From Bradyrhizobium sp. SSBR45G (GTDB lineage: Bacteria > Pseudomonadota > Alphaproteobacteria > Rhizobiales > Xanthobacteraceae): DNA of 64,000 bases. Within the stretch, counting starts at the first letter, position 1. Every line of letters begins with the position of its first letter. Made by a program: the position numbers and the translations under genes. The notes under the pieces were generated by a model. It was not told the DNA's origin. It was given only the letters and a program-made list of their open reading frames with translations, and ran no database searches. The stretch covers positions 1 through 64,000 of the forward strand of contig NZ_BSCT01000003.1 of assembly GCF_030159255.1 (NCBI RefSeq). The letters run 5' to 3'. Shown here in pieces: positions 42,980 to 51,976 of the stretch.

Positions 42980-43747
42980 TCATCGGTCGCGTAGATCGGC
43001 GAGGAAGCGTTGCGCTCGGGGGTGTTCCGGATTGCTGAAGAAACTCTTCGGCTCCGCCATGCTGAGAATGCGGCCTGCGTCCATGAACCAGACGCGATCG
43101 GCGACCTCGCGCGCGAACGCCATTTCGTGGGTGACGCACATCATGGTCATGCCGTCGCTCGCGAGGCTGCGCATGACGGCGAGGACCTCGCCGACCATCT
43201 CCGGGTCGAGCGCGCTGGTCGGCTCGTCGAACAGCATCGCGGGCGGCTCCATCGCAAGCGCGCGCGCGATGGCGACGCGCTGCTGCTGTCCGCCCGATAA
43301 TTGCGCCGGAAACGAATGCGCCTTGCTCGCCAGTCCGACCCGGTCGAGCAGGAGCATGGCTTTGTCGTGCGCCTCGGCAACTGGCAGCCCGCGCAGGCGG
43401 AGCGGCGACAGCATGATGTTGTCGAGCGCGGAGAGATGCGGAAAGAGATTGAAGCTCTGAAACACGAAGCCGATGCGGCTTCGGAGTCTGTTGAGGGTCT
43501 TGCTCGTCATCTTGGCATGAACGTTCTGACCGTCGAACAGCAGCTCTCCGGATTGGATTTCCTCCAGGCGGTTGACGGTCCGGATCAGGGTGGATTTTCC
43601 CGACCCCGACGGCCCGCAGACGACCACGACTTCGCCCTTGCGAACCTGGGCGTTGATGTCGACGAGGGCGTCGAAGTCGCCGTATCGCTTGTTGACACGC
43701 TTGAATTCGATCATGGTCGGCTGGTCCGAAGCGCTGTCATCGATCAT
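42980..43747 (-). CDS. amino acid ABC transporter ATP-binding protein
   Basis: ATPase subunit of 255 residues of the GlnQ/HisP type. Walker [10 protein letters not shown] near residue 45, signature [15 protein letters not shown] near 145 and Walker [13 protein letters not shown] near 167 are intact. It starts three bases after the permease stop; an internal ATG at 43714 is the alternative start. It energises the two permeases encoded upstream. Confidence 0.95.
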   Translation of the reverse strand: MIDDSASDQPTMIEFKRVNKRYGDFDALVDINAQVRKGEVVVVCGPSGSGKSTLIRTVNRLEEIQSGELLFDGQNVHAKMTSKTLNRLRSRIGFVFQSFNLFPHLSALDNIMLSPLRLRGLPVAEAHDKAMLLLDRVGLASKAHSFPAQLSGGQQQRVAIARALAMEPPAMLFDEPTSALDPEMVGEVLAVMRSLASDGMTMMCVTHEMAFAREVADRVWFMDAGRILSMAEPKSFFSNPEHPRAQRFLADLRDR

Positions 43748-43749
43748 GG

Positions 43750-44502
43750 TCAGGGCTCTGCTGCCAGAGGGGTGCCGTTGTTGACCGGCGCGTGGGCGCC
43801 ACCCTTGCCGGCCCGTTTTGCGGCGACGCGCCGTTCGAGCCAGTTCGCCAGTTGGGTCAGGCTCCAGCAGACGACGAAATAGATGGCTGCGAGGAGAGCG
43901 AAGACCTCGAAGGGTTTGGTCAGCAGGCGATTGTTGATCTGGTTCGCCGCGAAGGTGAGCTCGGGGACGTTGATCACGTAGCCCAGCGTCGTTTCCTTGA
44001 TGGTGGAGACGAACTGACTGAGAAGGCTCGGTGTCATGTTGTAGATCGCCTGCGGCAGGATGACGTACCGCATGGCGCCGATATGACTATGGCCGAGCGC
44101 GCGGGCGGCGTCCATCTGTCCCCGAGGCAGCGCCTGGATTCCGGCCCGCACGATCTCACTCAGGAAGGCGGCCTCATAGATGACGAGAGCAACGACCATC
44201 GTGACGAAACCCGGCACGACCGTTCCGATGACGAGGGGAACGAGAAAATAGCCCCAGAAGATGATCATCAGCAGAGGGACGCCGCGCATGATGTAGACGA
44301 GGGCCGTCGCCGGCGCGCGCAGCATCAGCCAGGGCGAAAGTCTCGCCAGGGCGACGACGACGCTGAGCGGGAAGGCCAGCGCGATGCCGAGCACCGACAG
44401 CAGCAGCGTTGCCGCAATGCCGCCCAGCGGACCGTTCGGATATTGGCCGATCAGCAGCAGCAGCCAATCGTCCTGGATGATCGAGAAGATCTGCGCCAGC
44501 AT
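43750..44502 (-). CDS. amino acid ABC transporter permease
   Basis: Inner-membrane permease of 250 residues of the HisMQ type. The conserved loop [22 protein letters not shown] near residue 115 contacts the ATPase. About five spans are predicted. ATG 44502 overlaps the stop of the partner permease gene by one base. Confidence 0.93.
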   Translation of the reverse strand: MLAQIFSIIQDDWLLLLIGQYPNGPLGGIAATLLLSVLGIALAFPLSVVVALARLSPWLMLRAPATALVYIMRGVPLLMIIFWGYFLVPLVIGTVVPGFVTMVVALVIYEAAFLSEIVRAGIQALPRGQMDAARALGHSHIGAMRYVILPQAIYNMTPSLLSQFVSTIKETTLGYVINVPELTFAANQINNRLLTKPFEVFALLAAIYFVVCWSLTQLANWLERRVAAKRAGKGGAHAPVNNGTPLAAEP

Positions 44503-45203
44503 CAGCGTGCTCCGATCGGACTGGCGCGCCGGCCCAGCCATGCGCCGATCCCCATCAGGATCAGTGAGCAGCCGAGATACACGATCGTTGCGATCAGGAA
44601 CGTCTCGAAGGTGCGGAAGCTCTGGTTGTCGACCTCCTTGACGGCGTGGGTCAATTCGGCGACGCCGATCGCCATGGCGAGGCTGCTGTTCTTGAACAGA
44701 GAGACCGAGTGATTGACCAGAGCGGGCAGGGCGTTGCGGAACGCCTGCGGCAACATGACGTAGCGCATCGCGCTGAGATAGCCGTGCCCGAGGGCGCGCG
44801 CGGCCTCCTCTTGCCCGGCGGCGACCGAGCGCAGGCCGGAGCGAAGATCCTCGCTGAAATAGGCCGCCTGGCAGAGGCCGAGGCCGATGATCGCGAACGT
44901 CGCCTCGGCGTGGTGCTCGCTCAGCCATTCCTGAAGACCTGACGGCAGCAGGCTGGAGATGCCGAAATACCAGAGGATCAACTGGACCAGCGTCGGGACG
45001 TTGCTGTGATAGGACACGTAGGCGCGGACGGCGCGCTCCGCGATCCGGCTCGGCAGCAGGCGGATCACGAGCAGCAGGATGCCGAGGCTCATCGCCAGGA
45101 CCCATGAGCCGGCCGCGATTATGAGCGTGACCAGAAAGCCGTCCGCCAGCATCCCGGCAAGCTGGGGATTGAGCAGGATCGCGGTGACGTCGAAACCCTG
45201 CAT
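44502..45203 (-). CDS. amino acid ABC transporter permease
   Basis: Second HisMQ-type permease, 233 residues, with the coupling loop EDLRSGLRSVAAGQEEAARALG near residue 110. It forms a heterodimer with the following permease. ATG 45203 lies 7 bp after the SDR stop codon, so it is co-transcribed with the SDR gene. Confidence 0.93.
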   Translation of the reverse strand: MQGFDVTAILLNPQLAGMLADGFLVTLIIAAGSWVLAMSLGILLLVIRLLPSRIAERAVRAYVSYHSNVPTLVQLILWYFGISSLLPSGLQEWLSEHHAEATFAIIGLGLCQAAYFSEDLRSGLRSVAAGQEEAARALGHGYLSAMRYVMLPQAFRNALPALVNHSVSLFKNSSLAMAIGVAELTHAVKEVDNQSFRTFETFLIATIVYLGCSLILMGIGAWLGRRASPIGAR

Positions 45204-45210
45204 GGCCGGC

Positions 45211-45972
45211 TCAGGAGGATTTGCTGGCCGGCGTCGCCGGTTTCGCGGTGGAGAGCCCGCCAGGGACCTGGAGGGTCGGAGTGATTTCCATGTGGCCGAT
45301 ATTGACGGCCACGGGCGCTGCGATGGCGAAAGCGATCGCGTCGGCGACGTCGGACGCCTGCGGCAGCTCGTAGCCGTCGATGAAGCGCTCGCGAACCTCC
45401 GGCGTGTCGCCATGGACATGCGCGAAGATATCGGTCGCGATGCGGCCCGGGCAGATCTCGGTCACGCGGACGCGCTTGCCGAAGGCATCGATGCGCAACT
45501 GGCGCGACAGCATGCTGATGGCGGCCTTGGTCGCGTGATAGGTGGAGTTGCCGCCGAAATTATAGGCGCCGGCGATCGAGCTGATATTGACGACGTGTCC
45601 GCGATCGCGCGCGACCATTCCCGGCACCACGAGCCGGCACAGATGCAGCACCGCGCGCAGATTGACGTCGATCAGGAGATCGATATCCGCGGCCTCGGCT
45701 TTCAGGAACGGATTGGGCCGGTCGACGCCGGCATTGTTGACCAGGATGTCGAACGCCACCTCCTGCGTGAGACGGGTGATGCTGGCGAGGTCGGTCACGT
45801 CGAGCGCGTGCGCAATGCAGCCGGTGCGCTCCGACAAGTCTGCGAGCTGTTTCGCGCTGCGCGCCAGCGCGTGAACCTCGAGGTTCTCGCGCCGCAGGCG
45901 CTCGACGACGGCGGCGCCGATGCCTGACGAGGCGCCCGTGACCAGAACCGTCTTGTAATCGGAAAAAGGCAT
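45211..45972 (-). CDS. short-chain dehydrogenase/reductase
   Basis: Classical SDR of 253 residues. The cofactor motif TGASSGIG is at residues 12-19, NNAGV near 87, the catalytic Ser in ISSIAG near 138 and the Y-x-x-x-K pair in YHATK near 153. It resembles YdfG-type 3-hydroxy acid/serine dehydrogenases (EICPGRIATDIF). It could oxidise a hydroxy acid of the pathway. A LysR-type box (46047-46061) lies 75-89 bp upstream, inside the 3' end of pxpA, so it may head its own transcript. Confidence 0.9.
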   Translation of the reverse strand: MPFSDYKTVLVTGASSGIGAAVVERLRRENLEVHALARSAKQLADLSERTGCIAHALDVTDLASITRLTQEVAFDILVNNAGVDRPNPFLKAEAADIDLLIDVNLRAVLHLCRLVVPGMVARDRGHVVNISSIAGAYNFGGNSTYHATKAAISMLSRQLRIDAFGKRVRVTEICPGRIATDIFAHVHGDTPEVRERFIDGYELPQASDVADAIAFAIAAPVAVNIGHMEITPTLQVPGGLSTAKPATPASKSS

Positions 45973-46022
45973 CGCGAGCGTCCAGATTGTGACAGCAGGT
46001 TAACGAGCGGCTGAGCCGTGCG

Positions 46023-46850
46023 CTAAGATGGAATGTCTGTGGCGGGATAAGATGCCCTTATGCCTTGAGGCAGCTCGGCGGCCTGGCCGAGCAGACGGGA
46101 TACCGGGACGATGCGCCCACCGCTCCGCTCGATGTCCTGTCGAACGGCTCTTGCAAGCTCGAGCGCGCCGGGCGTGTCGCCATGCAGCAGAATGCTCTGC
46201 GGCCGCATTTTGAGAGCGTTGCCGCCGTAGGTCACAACCTCGCCGCGGTCGAGCATGCGCAGAACGCGCGCGATCACAGCCTTCTGGTTGTGGATCACGG
46301 AGCCTGGCAGCCGGCGCGGAACCAGCAGGCCGTCATCATCATAGGCGCGATCGGCCAGGAACGTCGTCGCGACCTTCAAGCCGCAATCGGCCGCGGCGGA
46401 TTCGATGGCGCGGCTGCTGGACGAGACGATCGCCAGCCGAGGATTGAAGTCCGCGACCGCCCTGACGAGCACCGCGGCCAGCGCATTGTCGGCTGCAACC
46501 ATGTTTCCCAGGGCGCCGTGGAAGCTCATATGCGTCATCCGTCCGCCAGCCGAACGCGTGATGCCGTCGAGCGCGCCGAGCTGATAGATCACCATCGCGG
46601 CGAGCTCGGCGGGGTCGATGTGCATGACGCGCCGCCCAAAGCCCTGACGGTCGGGAAAGCCGACATGGGCGCCGATATCGACGCCGCGGGCCATGGCCAG
46701 CTTGACCGTGCGCAGCATGATCAGGGGATCGCCGGCGTGAAAGCCGCAGGCCAAATTCGCCGACGACAGCAGGTCGAGCAGCGCTTCGTCGTCGCCCATG
46801 CGCCACGGGCCAAGGCCTTCGGCGAGGTCGGCGTTGAGATCGATGTCCAT
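46023..46850 (-). CDS. pxpA: LamB/YcsF family 5-oxoprolinase subunit A
   Basis: A 275-residue LamB/YcsF protein. Family motifs are MDIDLNADLAEGLG at the N-terminus, NLACGFHAGDP near 32 and IGAHVGFPDRQGFGRR near 57. PxpA works with PxpB and PxpC in ATP-dependent opening of 5-oxoproline (pyroglutamate). Here the three genes are joined by biotin carboxylase and carrier genes, so a related cyclic amide may be the substrate. Confidence 0.92.
   Translation of the reverse strand: MDIDLNADLAEGLGPWRMGDDEALLDLLSSANLACGFHAGDPLIMLRTVKLAMARGVDIGAHVGFPDRQGFGRRVMHIDPAELAAMVIYQLGALDGITRSAGGRMTHMSFHGALGNMVAADNALAAVLVRAVADFNPRLAIVSSSSRAIESAAADCGLKVATTFLADRAYDDDGLLVPRRLPGSVIHNQKAVIARVLRMLDRGEVVTYGGNALKMRPQSILLHGDTPGALELARAVRQDIERSGGRIVPVSRLLGQAAELPQGIRASYPATDIPS
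46047..46061 (-). promoter_or_regulatory. LysR-type box ATAAG-N5-CTTAT before the SDR gene
   Basis: ATAAGATGCCCTTAT is a perfect 5-5-5 inverted repeat with the T-N11-A form of LysR sites. It lies 75-89 bp before the SDR start, inside the end of pxpA. The same pattern occurs before accB and between the LysR and aminotransferase genes. Confidence 0.6.
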
Positions 46851-46862
46851 CGTCCGTCTGAC

Positions 46863-47273
46863 CTAGCGTTCGAGGGGATGAAGTGCGACGAGAGCCGTTC
46901 CGTAGCCGACGACCGTCTCGTGGGCGATCAGCATGGCCCCGGCGATTCCGTCGCTCGGTGCGGTCACCGGCACCAGGAGGGAGCCGATCCGCAGCAATCC
47001 AAGGGCCTGTCCGGCTTTGACCCGCGCGCCCTCCGGCGCCAGCATGGCCGCGTGTAGAGGATGGCGGTGCAGGAACACTCCTACCGTAGGTGCGGTGACG
47101 ACCTGACAGGGAGGCTTTGAGGCGCCAGGGGGCTGCGCGGACGCTTGACCGTCGCGTGCTTGCGTTTGACCGCGACCGAGGCGGAGCCAGAACGATGGGC
47201 CGCTCAATTCGAGTTCGTCGATGCCGGCGTCGGCCATCCAGGCTGTGATGTCGTGGAGCTGGTCGAAGGTCAT
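46863..47273 (-). CDS. biotin-carrier-like protein without the biotinyl lysine
   Basis: A 136-residue protein with the layout of an acetyl-CoA carboxylase carrier protein: an N-terminal helix-strand unit (MTFDQLHDITAWMADAGIDELEL), a Pro/Ala linker and a biotinyl/lipoyl-like barrel. Where the true carrier encoded at 50277 has EAMKVFNNV, this protein has LLRIGSLLV, so the modified lysine is missing. It cannot carry biotin in the normal way and may have a structural or regulatory role in the carboxylase complex. It lies between pxpC and pxpA with 1- and 12-bp gaps. Confidence 0.72.
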   Translation of the reverse strand: MTFDQLHDITAWMADAGIDELELSGPSFWLRLGRGQTQARDGQASAQPPGASKPPCQVVTAPTVGVFLHRHPLHAAMLAPEGARVKAGQALGLLRIGSLLVPVTAPSDGIAGAMLIAHETVVGYGTALVALHPLER

Positions 47274-47274
47274 C

Positions 47275-48264
47275 TCAGTGGCTCCGTGTCCAGCCGCAGT
47301 GGAGATCGACCAGGCGGCGCGCCTCCGCAAGCCAGCGCGCGGTCTGCTCTCCGGCGGCAATCGCGTCGTCCCAGGATGTCCGGATGAAACGGATGCGGCT
47401 GCCGATCGGCGCCTGACCCAGCCGCCAGAGGTCCGCCGCGATCACGACGCCGATCTTCGGGTAGCCGCCCGAGGGCTGCGCATCCCGCATCTGCACGATC
47501 GGCTGTCCGTTTGGCGGCACCTGAATCACCCCGGGTACGATTCCGTGGGAGCGGGTCTCGATTGGCGTGACGGGAAGCAGCGGCGTTCCCTCCAGCCGAT
47601 AGCCATAGCGGTTGCTTTGCGGCGTGACTCGCCAGACGTCGTTCCACAAAGCGTGATGCGCGGCCTCGGTGTACTGGTCATATTCGGCGGCCGGCAGCAC
47701 CCTGACGGCCGGCAGATCGCCCGCCATCAGCGGCAGATCCAGAGCCGGCGGGCTGAGGCCGAAACTCACGTGCTTCGTCGCATTGTTCGCCGGGCCCGCC
47801 CGCAGCCTGTCGCCGCTGCGCAACGCACGGCCGTCCAGGCCGCCGAACGCGCCGCGCATTTGGGTGCTGCGCGATCCCAGCACCTGCGGCACGTCGACCC
47901 CACCACCGAGGCAGAGATAGGCGCGGCTGGCGGACCATGCGCCCTGGCGCGGGAGGCCGAGGTTCAGAATCTGACCGGCTTTCGCCGTTTGCCGCCACCA
48001 GGGCGGCAGCGGCAGGTCATCGAGCGTGGCGGCGCAATCGGCGCCGGTGATCGCAAAGACGCAGTCTGCCGTGAAGCGCGCCTGAAACGGAAAGATCTGG
48101 ATCTCGATGCCGGCGGCGTCCTCGTCGTTGCCGAGCAGGATATTGCCCGCGGCCAGCGCGAGATCGTCCAGCGCTCCCGAGGAGCCGACGCCCCATTTGA
48201 GCGCGCCGTCCCGGCCGCGATCCTGGACGGTGGCGAGCGCGCCGGTCGTCACGATCTCGATCAT
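47275..48264 (-). CDS. pxpC: biotin-dependent carboxyltransferase PxpC (KipA/AHS2 family)
   Basis: A 329-residue protein of the AHS2 family (5-oxoprolinase subunit C, urea carboxylase-like). Typical segments are TVQDRGRDGALKWGVGSSGALD near the N-terminus, SRAYLCLGGGVDVPQVLGSRST near 105 and the C-terminal QPSGGYPKIGVV. It pairs with PxpB. ATG 48264 overlaps the pxpB stop by 4 bp. Confidence 0.92.
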   Translation of the reverse strand: MIEIVTTGALATVQDRGRDGALKWGVGSSGALDDLALAAGNILLGNDEDAAGIEIQIFPFQARFTADCVFAITGADCAATLDDLPLPPWWRQTAKAGQILNLGLPRQGAWSASRAYLCLGGGVDVPQVLGSRSTQMRGAFGGLDGRALRSGDRLRAGPANNATKHVSFGLSPPALDLPLMAGDLPAVRVLPAAEYDQYTEAAHHALWNDVWRVTPQSNRYGYRLEGTPLLPVTPIETRSHGIVPGVIQVPPNGQPIVQMRDAQPSGGYPKIGVVIAADLWRLGQAPIGSRIRFIRTSWDDAIAAGEQTARWLAEARRLVDLHCGWTRSH

Positions 48265-48920
48265 CGGATCACCTCGGCGATCCGGAAGCGAAGCGCGTCG
48301 CCCGGGCGAAGCAGCGCCGGCGGGTCGCGCGCCGGATCGAAGAACTGCATCGCCGTGGTGCCGATCGTATTCCAGCCGCTCGGGCCATCCGACGCCGACA
48401 CGCCGGTTTGCGCTCCGCCGATCGAGACCGCTCCACCGGGAATGCTGACGACCGGCGTCTTGCGTCGCGGTGTCGCGATCCGCTGATCCATGCCGCCGAG
48501 GTAACAATAGCCGGGGTGGCTTCCCAACGCGTAGACCACATAGGTCGGCGCGCTGTGGATCTCGACGATCTGATCGATGTCGAGGCCGGTGTGAGCGATG
48601 ACGTCGGCCATATGCGGACCGCCGTCGCCGCCATACACGACGGGCAGCTCGATCAGCCGGCCGTCGACCGGCAGCGGCATCGCCGCCTGCCAGGCCTCGC
48701 GCAGCCGCGTCTCGATCGGCTCGCACCGTCGGGGTGGGGACGAGAAGCTGAGCATGAGATTGTTCATGCCAGGCACGGCCTCCCGAATCTCCGGCCAGGC
48801 CTCCGCTTCTCTGGCCAGCGCCCAGATGCGTTGTTGCGTGGCGAGCTCGGTCGCGCCCGGCGCCTCGAAGAGCAGCGCGCTGGTCCCCAGCAGACTGATG
48901 CGAGGCTGGTCTGAGATCAC
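48261..48920 (-). CDS. pxpB: 5-oxoprolinase subunit PxpB (KipI/AHS1 family)
   Basis: A 219-residue AHS1-family protein. The family features are VPGMNNLMLSF near 50, VVYGGDGGPHMADV near 95, SHPGYCYLGGMD near 130 and IPGGAVSIGGAQTGV near 155. GTG 48920 is chosen because it overlaps the accC stop by 4 bp and avoids an Arg-rich, unlikely N-terminus. PxpB and PxpC form the carboxyltransferase-like unit. Confidence 0.9.
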   Translation of the reverse strand: MISDQPRISLLGTSALLFEAPGATELATQQRIWALAREAEAWPEIREAVPGMNNLMLSFSSPPRRCEPIETRLREAWQAAMPLPVDGRLIELPVVYGGDGGPHMADVIAHTGLDIDQIVEIHSAPTYVVYALGSHPGYCYLGGMDQRIATPRRKTPVVSIPGGAVSIGGAQTGVSASDGPSGWNTIGTTAMQFFDPARDPPALLRPGDALRFRIAEVIR

Positions 48921-50269
48921 GCGCCCGACCCTTCCTGCAGACGCTGCTCCAGATGGTGGATGTCGACGCATCCGGCGGCAAAAGCGGCGTCGCGGACCAG
49001 ACGGCGGTGCAGCGGAAGATTGGTGGCGATGCCTTCGACCTGCATTTCGTCGAGTGCGATGCGCAGGCGGGCCAGGGCGTCGTCACGCGTATCGCCGTGC
49101 ACGATCAGCTTGGCGATCATCGAGTCGTAATAGGGCGACACGCGATAGCCGGAGCTGGCGTGACTGTCGACACGCACGCCGTAGCCGCCGGGCAGCTCCC
49201 AGCGCGTGATGACGCCCGGTGACGGCATGAAGCGTTCGGTGTCTTCAGCGTTGATGCGGCACTCGAAGGCATGGCCGCGGCAACCGATATCGGCCTGCGA
49301 CACTGTGAGCCGCTCGCCGCGCGCGACGCGGATCTGCTGCTGGACAATGTCGATGCCGGTCGTCATCTCGGTGACGGGATGCTCGACCTGCAGTCTTGTA
49401 TTCATCTCGATGAAATAGAACGCGTCGTCCTCGACCAGGAATTCGAAGGTGCCGAGCCCGAGATAGCCGATCTGCCTGCAGGCGTCGACGCACCGCGCTC
49501 CGACCTCCGCCAGCAGCCGGTCCGGGATGCCCGGCGCGGGCGCTTCCTCCAGCACCTTCTGGTGGCGGCGCTGCAGCGAGCAGTCACGGCTGCCGAGCCA
49601 CAGCGCATGGCCGAAGCCGTCGGCGAGAACCTGGATCTCGACATGGCGGGGATGGCCGAGGAATTTCTCGATATAGACCTCGGCATTGCCGAATGAGCGG
49701 CGCGCTTCCTCGCGGGTCACCGCGAGCGCGCCGAGCAGGGCGGACTCCTGCTCGACGACCCGCATGCCGCGCCCGCCGCCGCCGCCCGCAGCCTTGACGA
49801 TCACGGGATAGCCGATCTGGCGCGCGAGATAGTGGATCTGGCTGGGATCATCAGGCAAGGCCGCATCCGGACCGGGCACGCAAGGGACCCCGGCCGCGCG
49901 CATCGCGCGCTTGGCCGCGACCTTGTCGCCCATCACGCGGATGCATGCGGCGCTCGGGCCAATGAAGACGAGACCGGCCTGCGCGACACGCGCGGCGAAA
50001 TCAGCGTTCTCCGACAGGAAGCCGTAGCCGGGATGGATCGCCTCTGCGCCGGTGACCTCGGCGGCCATGATGAGCGCGGCTTGATTGAGATAGCTGTCGC
50101 TGGCCGGCGCAGGCCCGATGCAGATCGCCTGGTCCGCATGGCGCACGTAGGACGCATCGCGATCGGCTTCGGAATGGACGACGATGGTCTTGAGGCCCAG
50201 GCCGCGGCAGGCGCGCTGAATGCGCAGTGCGATCTCGCCGCGATTGGCTATGAGGACGGAGTCGAACAT
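48917..50269 (-). CDS. accC: biotin carboxylase
   Basis: ATP-grasp biotin carboxylase of 450 residues. Signatures are VLIANRGEIALRI at the start, IHPGYGFLSENADFA near 75, the Gly-rich KAAGGGGGRGMR near 160 and FIEMNTRLQVEHPVTEMTTG near 285. In this setting, with its own carrier gene and next to pxpBC, it probably serves a split carboxylase rather than fatty acid synthesis. It overlaps pxpB by 4 bp. Confidence 0.94.
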   Translation of the reverse strand: MFDSVLIANRGEIALRIQRACRGLGLKTIVVHSEADRDASYVRHADQAICIGPAPASDSYLNQAALIMAAEVTGAEAIHPGYGFLSENADFAARVAQAGLVFIGPSAACIRVMGDKVAAKRAMRAAGVPCVPGPDAALPDDPSQIHYLARQIGYPVIVKAAGGGGGRGMRVVEQESALLGALAVTREEARRSFGNAEVYIEKFLGHPRHVEIQVLADGFGHALWLGSRDCSLQRRHQKVLEEAPAPGIPDRLLAEVGARCVDACRQIGYLGLGTFEFLVEDDAFYFIEMNTRLQVEHPVTEMTTGIDIVQQQIRVARGERLTVSQADIGCRGHAFECRINAEDTERFMPSPGVITRWELPGGYGVRVDSHASSGYRVSPYYDSMIAKLIVHGDTRDDALARLRIALDEMQVEGIATNLPLHRRLVRDAAFAAGCVDIHHLEQRLQEGSGA

Positions 50270-50276
50270 GATGCCG

Positions 50277-50714
50277 TCACGCGATGCGCATGAGCAATTG
50301 TCCGGCTTCGACCTCGATTCCGGACTCGACCAGTATGCGCTCGACGATGCCGTCGCGCGCGGCGCAGACGTTGTTGAACACCTTCATGGCTTCGATGATG
50401 CACAGGATGTCGCCGGCCTTGACGGCCTGCCCGGCCACGACGAACGGCGGTGCCTCGGGAGATGGGCCGAGATAGACGAGGCCGTAGAGCGGCGCGCGCA
50501 CCTCGGTGCCGGATTCGCCGGAGGATGCAGCGGCGCTCTCTTCGGTCTCTCGAAGCTCGGAGGATGGCGAGCCCTCAGCCGAACTACGCGGCGTTGGCGT
50601 GCTGCCGGCGCGGCGCACGAGCTTCAGCGTCCAGCCGTCCTTGCTTGCTTCGAGCTCAGACAGATCGGAGGACGCCATGGCGTCGATGAAGGCCTTGATC
50701 TGCTTCAATTCCAA
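50277..50714 (-). CDS. accB: biotin carboxyl carrier protein
   Basis: Carrier protein of about 145 residues. The N-terminus LELKQIKAFIDAM fits AccB best if TTG 50714 is the start; ATG 50678 would lose this part. A Ser/Glu-rich linker is followed by the biotinyl domain with the intact site EAMKVFNNV near residue 107. It is the first gene of the pxp run, with accC 7 bp downstream. A LysR-type box lies 103-117 bp upstream of the start. Confidence 0.9.
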   Translation of the reverse strand: MELKQIKAFIDAMASSDLSELEASKDGWTLKLVRRAGSTPTPRSSAEGSPSSELRETEESAAASSGESGTEVRAPLYGLVYLGPSPEAPPFVVAGQAVKAGDILCIIEAMKVFNNVCAARDGIVERILVESGIEVEAGQLLMRIA

Positions 50715-50800
50715 GGGCGTATTCCGAGTTTGAGCACCTCGTGCGGACCCGCAAGCCACGACGAAAAAGCTAGCGATGCGCTGCTGTCGGCACAAAGACA

Positions 50801-50831
50801 TTATCGCTTTGTCCCGATAAGGCGCTCTTAT
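50801..50831 (-). promoter_or_regulatory. LysR-type operator region of the acc-pxp operon
   Basis: ATAAGGCGCTCTTAT (50817-50831) is a perfect ATAAG-N5-CTTAT repeat in T-N11-A form. It overlaps a second inverted repeat, TTATCG-N8-CGATAA (50801-50820). Both lie between the LysR gene end and accB, which suits activator plus auxiliary sites. Confidence 0.6.
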
Positions 50832-50875
50832 GAGGCTGCCGATGCCCGCCGAGCAGGCCCGCCAGCCCCGTCCGC

Positions 50876-51793
50876 CTACGGAGAGGCGACCGCGCTGCCG
50901 GGAAGCGCCGCGACGAGCTCGAGAAGGATATCCTTGATCGCCTGCGCAGGTTCCGAGAGCGGCAAATGGTCGGATTGGCAGAGCGCAAGCGGCGCTTCGA
51001 TGACAGGATCGATGATCCGCGACTGCCACGCGTTGCATGAGGCGGCGATCTCGCGGGCCATCGATTCCGGAAGGATCGTGGCGCCAAGTCCATCGGCGAT
51101 GACGGCGGCCAGCGTTCCGGCCGATTCGATCTCGGCGGCGACCCTGGGCGTCATTCCGGCCCCGGCAAAGGCGTCGTTGACCATGCGGCGCACGACATTG
51201 TAGGGGCGCGGGAGGAAGAGCTCGAGCTCGCCGATCATGTGCAACGGTATCTGCTCGGGCGGCGCCATCAGCTGTCGCGACCCGATCAGGAACAGCTGCT
51301 CCTTGATCAGCGGAATGAACGTCAGCCCGTGCACGGCGGTTTGCCCGCCATAGAGCACGGCCAGATCCATCCGTCCGTTCATCACGAGTTCGGACAGCGT
51401 GCTGCCATAGGTTTCGTTGAGGTAGAGCAGCACGCCCGGATGGCGCGCGCGCACCGTCCGCAGCAAGGGAAGCGCCAGGCCCGCCGCGGCGGTCCCCGGC
51501 GCGAGGCCGACCGAGACGGCGCCCGAAAGACCGCCGCCCGCGGCATTCATGTCGACCTTCGCCTGCTCGCACTGGCGCAGGATGAGCTGGGCATGGCGGT
51601 AAAGCACCTTGCCGGCTTCGGTCGGAGTCACGCCGCGTTTGGTCCGCAGCAGCAGCTGCTGTTTCACCTCGCCCTCGAGCGTCGCCAATTGCTGGCTGAG
51701 CGCAGGCTGCGCAACGTGCAGGATGTCGGCGGCTTGGGTCAGGCTGCCGATATCGACGATCTTCACGAAATACTGCAGGCGCCTGAGATTCAC
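50876..51793 (-). CDS. LysR family regulator of the acc-pxp region
   Basis: LysR-type regulator of 305 residues. The N-terminal helix-turn-helix is complete (LRRLQYFVKIVDIGSLTQAADILHVAQPALSQQLATLE), followed by a ligand-binding domain resembling that of nitrogen assimilation control proteins. GTG 51793 has GGGAG upstream and gives the standard LysR N-terminus. It diverges from the aminotransferase gene and precedes accB on the same strand. Three copies of a likely operator place it as regulator of both sides. Confidence 0.9.
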   Translation of the reverse strand: MNLRRLQYFVKIVDIGSLTQAADILHVAQPALSQQLATLEGEVKQQLLLRTKRGVTPTEAGKVLYRHAQLILRQCEQAKVDMNAAGGGLSGAVSVGLAPGTAAAGLALPLLRTVRARHPGVLLYLNETYGSTLSELVMNGRMDLAVLYGGQTAVHGLTFIPLIKEQLFLIGSRQLMAPPEQIPLHMIGELELFLPRPYNVVRRMVNDAFAGAGMTPRVAAEIESAGTLAAVIADGLGATILPESMAREIAASCNAWQSRIIDPVIEAPLALCQSDHLPLSEPAQAIKDILLELVAALPGSAVASP

Positions 51794-51882
51794 CCGATGA
51801 CTCCCGACCACCCGGTCGACGTTTCTACGATCCGCTCGGCTGCGTCCGAGCAAGAAACATACCCGCAAATCGCCCGCCAGCC

Positions 51883-51897
51883 ATAAGAGATTTGTAT
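51883..51897. promoter_or_regulatory. LysR-type box in the LysR-aminotransferase gap
   Basis: ATAAGAGATTTGTAT follows the T-N11-A pattern and matches the two other boxes in its left half (ATAAG-N5-TGTAT). It lies 80-94 bp before the aminotransferase and 90-104 bp before the LysR start, the classical place for divergent control. Confidence 0.55.
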
Positions 51898-51976
51898 CGA
51901 GTAAGACCGAACTCGTCTTGGCCTTGCCGCGCAGCGGAGGCTAGCGTCCCGCCGCAATCGACCATCGAGGGACATC

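Noticed and set aside
47275..49086. single 603-codon minus-strand frame covering pxpB and pxpC as a possible fusion
   Set aside because: The frame matches PxpC only after 48264; upstream it reads pxpB out of frame, so there are two overlapping genes and no fusion.
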